11,329 nt of DNA, taken from the NCBI GenBank assembly GCA_028565635.1, contig JAOXYB010054290.1, forward strand, positions 1 to 11,329. The letters are read 5' to 3'. This document shows positions 8,312 to 11,329 of this stretch, one piece after another (positions within the stretch are counted from its first letter, which is position 1; each line of letters opens with the position of its first letter). The notes under the pieces were generated by a model, which was given only the letters and a program-made list of their open reading frames with translations, ran no database searches and was not told the DNA's origin. Made by a program: the position numbers and the translations under genes. Source of the stretch: Phoronis ovalis (taxonomy: Eukaryota > Phoronida > Phoronidae).

Positions 8312-8348
8312 TAATGCCTCAATGTGATGCCTCATTTGTAATGCCTCA
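8312..8348. repeat. Three spaced copies of TRATGCCTCA
   Basis: TAATGCCTCA at 8312-8321, TGATGCCTCA at 8325-8334 and TAATGCCTCA at 8339-8348, with a period of 13-14 bases. A decayed short tandem repeat. Confidence 0.8.
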
Positions 8349-8673
8349 AATTTATCCGAGACAAAAATAATCGGAGATAAAACAAAACGTGACCTAGTGC
8401 CCTAAGTTGTTTAATTTGACTAAAAGTTGTGAAATTCATAGAACTAGTATATGCTCAACTTGGTTGAAACTCATATATTGTATCTTTTCTATGACACAAG
8501 TATATATGTTACATATATTTAACGTACACTATGTATACTTAAACTAATTATCAATGCCAACCTGGACTAGTAATTAATATTAATTAACTCAACTTTTGTA
8601 ACAGAACAAAATCCAAATTACAGTAACACCAGCAATCACAATATCTTCCTTCGAAATTGAGCCATTATCACAA

Positions 8674-10353
8674 TTATACTGGGTACCGTTTTGTTTTAAG
8701 TTTATACCTCCATAGTTCTAGTAGGGGTAAAACAATGTGAAGTAAATCCGATACCATAAACCCGATGTCTCTTAAATTTTGATGCCATTGTCCATTTCCA
8801 AGAAAAACATTCTCTACAAATTGGTCCCATCCGCTGGCAAGAACGTGTAGTATTGCAACGCTGGTAATTACCAACAATTTTTTTGGAGTTGTCTTCTTTT
8901 TTTGATCGCAAAGATAAACAACCACACCAGTCGAAACAGCTTCAGTGATTGTATAAAATGTTTGATGATTCCACTGAATATAAAAGTCGTCATTTAAATA
9001 ATTAAAATAAGCCCACCATGCATAATAATGTGGATAAACAGCAGAGCAGTATAAGAAGAACATGGATGATCGTAGCTGTCTTTGAAGAAACAGACTTGTG
9101 ACATATTTTAGCGTCTCGTAGCTGATACAAACGAACAATATTGTGATCGACCATATCAGGAAAGTGTTATGTGTAACGTTGAAATACACATGCTTGTACC
9201 CAGAAATAGCGCCTGTGTGGTAGGTTCCTAAAAAATAAAATGTTGTACTTACAATCATTGAATGTTTGATGTCTATAAACTATTTGTACTTTCTTCGAAC
9301 CTGTGTAATATGCCACTGGGGTTAGTTGCTGAACAAGACAAAAGAACTGTCTTCTTTATTTTCAAAATTGGCGGATCCGGAGATACATGCACGAAGTACA
9401 AACCTTTAAAAACCGTATCCCAGCAACTGTTTTCACACTCCTCTTTGTCAACGTCTTGTTTCTCTGGAGACCAATATCTAAAAAAATGCAAGATTTAATT
9501 CAATGTGTTCTTTCAGTTTATGCAAAAACATTTAAATTTTGCTAATTTAATTAAGAAACATTATTAAAACCCCACTTTACGTTGCAATATAACAGCGCTG
9601 GCTATATGCAATACGGCAATATTGTTAAGGGTGAAATGAAATTTGTGATGATGCAATTAAAATGACACCCTTCAAAAGAAATTATAGTTGACTTAAATTA
9701 TACTAATTACTCATCATTATCAAGCGAAAAAGTTTAAACTATTTATTCAATTGACACTTTAGGTAAGTTTCATCAGGTCATTTATATCAAGATGAATTTA
9801 GGCAGAATTTGTACAGAGTGTGCTCCAGTGTGCTCATAAATCTAGCTAGCTTCTCACCTGTATATCACTCCAAATTGAAGGTAAGGCACTAGAATCCAAA
9901 AGATTGTCCCTGCAAATTAGATATATACTAATAATTAATAATACTATTCTTTACATTTCAATTGACAATTTCCTCATCTATATTTATGTGATTCACCAAT
10001 ATCCAGTTGCAATGCATGTACATGTAGATATGGAATGATCTACATTTATATACTTAAATATATAATTATATATTTAATTAAACAGAACAAATGTTATTAT
10101 AGGTTTACTCAGAGAGCTACTGGATCTTACACTTTTTCTGATTATCAGAAAACATATGACAGTTCAACAGGCCTGTGCTATATCAGTTAACCTACTACTT
10201 TTCATATTCGTGGGACTTACATAATTGCACTATATTATAAACTAATTAAAAGCCGTGACGAATCTTCAACTTACCAAATATAAAGCCGCAGAATGACGCC
10301 AAGTTGTTCTTCGCATTGATTCTATTTGTTGTAATCCCGACTGAACCTAACAT
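8674..10353 (-). CDS. Six-pass membrane protein of unknown function, 252 residues, four exons
   Basis: Minus-strand exons: 10353-10275, 9909-9858, 9477-9404 and 9227-8674 (stop TAA at 8676-8674). They total 759 bases. Donors GTAAGT, GTGAGA and GTTTGT and pyrimidine-rich acceptors keep phase throughout; introns are 365, 380 and 176 bases. Predicted segments: cytosolic or short N-terminus (1-20), membrane segment about 20-43 (FCGFIFGTIFWILVPYLQFG), a polar loop 44-89 with Cys58 and Cys62 and an NVT sequon at Asn85, then hydrophobic segments near 90-112, 123-147, 156-176, 185-205 and 221-241, and a basic tail KLKTKRYPV. Distinctive motifs are GTYHTG, GYKHVYFNVTHN, YFNYLNDDFYIQW, SGWDQFVENV and HQNLRDIGFM. 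The dense His/Asp/Trp/Tyr content near membrane segments suggests a conserved functional core, but I cannot assign a named family or reaction. The ATG at 10353 is the first after an in-frame stop near 10415; the short upstream extension reads plausibly as protein, so an extra 5' exon is possible. The ATG at 9258 opening a longer frame is intronic. Confidence 0.82.
9228..10274 (-). other. Introns of the membrane-protein gene
   Basis: The introns are 10274-9910, 9857-9478 and 9403-9228. All are AT-rich and begin GT and end AG on the minus strand. The 9857-9478 intron ends in a run of T before AG. The 9403-9228 intron holds a tempting internal GTAAGT...TTTTAG pair only about 25 bases apart, too short to be an intron itself. 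The first intron has an ATGTAGAT...ATCTACAT inverted repeat at 10022-10045. Confidence 0.6.
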
Positions 10354-10588
10354 TATGTTTTCTAACACCACCTGGGACGCTACTACCAAGTATTTGGTCC
10401 AGAAAGCAGAAATTAAAGTTCATTATCATATAATGTTCTGCACGCGCGCGTTCAAAGCACGAGCGAAATTATTTACGCCATAGACACTATTCGTACAGCA
10501 AAGGAGTCTATATGTATCCCTGTTATTGAACACCAGTATATATATAGAAATCTCTCAAATCAGTAGAAACATATTTTAAGCAGGAAGA
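10354..10588. other. 5' flank of the membrane-protein gene
   Basis: This is the presumed promoter region of the minus-strand gene. A CpG-containing CACGCGCGCG at about 10440-10449 stands out in otherwise AT-rich sequence about 90 bases upstream of the start codon. I see no convincing TATA box at the right distance. Confidence 0.3.
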
Positions 10589-10817
10589 TTACCGGTGTCA
10601 TATGCGGCCGAGTCCTATGATTCAATTGTCCTAGGGCCTTGTGTTTTAAAACTGAAATTCTAAGTCCCCCAAAACACAGCGTCCGGGGTGTACACCTTAA
10701 AAAAGAAATTCTACTTTCAGAGAAAGAGTGTCCGTAGCCGTAGGACACTTGGTTTCATAGACTGGGCGTCCCAGGACGCTCAAATATGTAGGACGTTCTA
10801 TTTCATTACACCGGTAA
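10589..10817. repeat. Possible MITE-like element with 10-base terminal inverted repeats
   Basis: TTACCGGTGT (10589-10598) and ACACCGGTAA (10808-10817) are perfect inverted copies bounding 229 bases of less AT-rich sequence. Inside are several GGAC/GTCC pairs able to form hairpins, including GTGTCC...GGACAC (about 10728-10748) and GCGTCCCAGGACGC (about 10767-10780). No transposase is encoded, which fits a non-autonomous element. No convincing target-site duplication is visible, so the ends are uncertain. Confidence 0.35.
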
Positions 10818-11085
10818 GGTATTTTTTATTAAGAATAACAACTTATTAATTAAAAATATGGGTGTAAAAATATATTATTTTAAGAACTTTAACAATTCTT
10901 GAGTGTCCTGATTTAGATCTAATTCTTGATACTACTAGCGCTAGCGATGACATCATTTTTTCAAGTATTATTGGATCTGACTTCTCCCTTAGTAGCTCTA
11001 TGGTCACTCGAAGTAAACAACAGACCTTCAGTTCCACAACATACATAAACATATACTTAAATTTACCAGTGTTATGTTTTTTTAA
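10818..11085. other. AT-rich stretch with a doubtful minus-strand open frame
   Basis: The minus strand is open at 10846-11052 and the middle reads like protein (LLREKSDPIILEKMMSSLALVVSRIRSKSG), but there is no clear acceptor or donor of good quality and no family I recognise. I do not call it a gene. It could be a fragment of an exon of a gene lying to the right. Confidence 0.25.
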
Positions 11086-11313
11086 ATCGCAGTTAATAAT
11101 AAATTAAGCCAATTTTATTTATCCATTAACATTGAATGGTTCATGTATACTTTATATAAATCTCATCCATCATGGTTTCAAAATTCAGTACACATGGAAT
11201 ATATTTTTAAAAGACAACTTATAATTAAATGCTTAAATGCTTGGAATTCTAAACTTCACAATAGATGTCAAAGAAGCACTGCTACATACAATTTATACAT
11301 ACATATAACATAA
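11086..11313 (+). mobile_element. Possible LINE-like relic, open frame of 75 codons
   Basis: The plus strand is open from after TAA (11083-11085) to TAA (11311-11313), with no stop across 225 bases of AT-rich DNA. It includes HPSWFQNSVHMEYIFKRQLI then IIKCLNAWNSKLHNRCQRS. The pattern K-R-x-L-x-x-x-x-x-x-x-W-x-S-x-x-x-x-x-x-x resembles the C-terminal tail of some invertebrate LINE polyproteins (KQRL...Q-W-x-S-x-I-x-x-S-S-K). The match is weak and from memory. A fair splice acceptor (TTTTTTTAAATCGCAG, ending at 11091) leaves open that it is a host exon. Confidence 0.3.
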
Positions 11314-11329
11314 AGCAGGCCCAGCACAC

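Larger units (their letters stand above)
7600..8673. other. Non-coding stretch between convergent genes
   Basis: No supported gene. It contains the 3' flank of the minus-strand membrane-protein gene; the minus-strand sequence just below 8674 has no clear AATAAA, and an ATTAAA on that strand lies only near 8410. Small features are a YY1/CTCF-like site (8221-8234), a triple TRATGCCTCA repeat (8312-8348) and a small TACCAC...GTGGTA inverted repeat (about 7910-7932). The open frame at 7567-7842 has no recognisable domain. Confidence 0.4.

Noticed and set aside
9229-9252. A 25-base intron between GTAAGT and TTTTAG on the minus strand
   Set aside because: Too short for splicing; phase shows the true intron is 9403-9228 with donor GTTTGT, giving a continuous Gly codon (G|GA).
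9273-9403. Continuation of the membrane-protein exon to its stop at 9273
   Set aside because: The frame would end without the downstream membrane segments; splicing at 9404 keeps phase with the terminal exon.
1-11329. CRISPR array, bacterial operon, riboswitch or phage genes
   Set aside because: Spliced animal-type genes and LINE remnants define a eukaryotic nuclear region; the tandem repeats present have no spacer structure.

Overview
This is a piece of an AT-rich animal genome, almost certainly an invertebrate. The evidence is eukaryotic gene structure: short coding exons bounded by GT...AG introns of about 110 to 900 bases, a VWDE-type extracellular protein (an animal family), and decayed LINE retrotransposon sequence. 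No bacterial or organellar gene organisation is present. The sequence alone does not fix the species; a mollusc, cnidarian, amphioxus or tunicate would all fit.

Layout: (1) Positions 1-934 hold nothing I recognise. (2) About 935-1290 (minus) is a degraded LINE fragment from the region after the reverse transcriptase domain. (3) 1383-3433 (minus) carries three exons of a gene resembling von Willebrand factor D and EGF domain protein (VWDE); its 5' and 3' parts are missing from what I can detect. (4) 3434-4571 has no identifiable exon but contains a tandem CCACGTCATCATGR repeat and, near its right end, a CRE-like site and a TATA box. (5) 4572-6743 (plus) is a complete six-exon gene for a very basic 400-residue protein of no recognised family, with signs of an internal exon-boundary duplication. 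(6) 6744-8673 is non-coding; it holds a striking 43+43 base near-perfect hairpin, a tRNA-like B box, and a YY1/CTCF-like site. (7) 8674-10353 (minus) is a complete four-exon gene for a 252-residue protein with about six membrane segments, rich in aromatic residues, which I cannot name. (8) 10354-11329 holds a possible 229-base MITE-like element and, at the right edge, a plus-strand open frame that may be another retrotransposon relic.

The exon models for the two complete genes were built by hand from splice sites and reading phase. Every junction keeps frame and uses GT-AG, and the phases agree across independent exons. The three genes look like unrelated neighbours, not a pathway. If the missing 5' exons of the VWDE-like gene lie to the right of the window, the two complete genes would be nested in one of its introns; otherwise the VWDE-like copy is truncated. 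The most interesting items are the two protein-coding genes of unknown family, the start-codon/TATA conflict in the basic-protein gene, and the 113-base hairpin.
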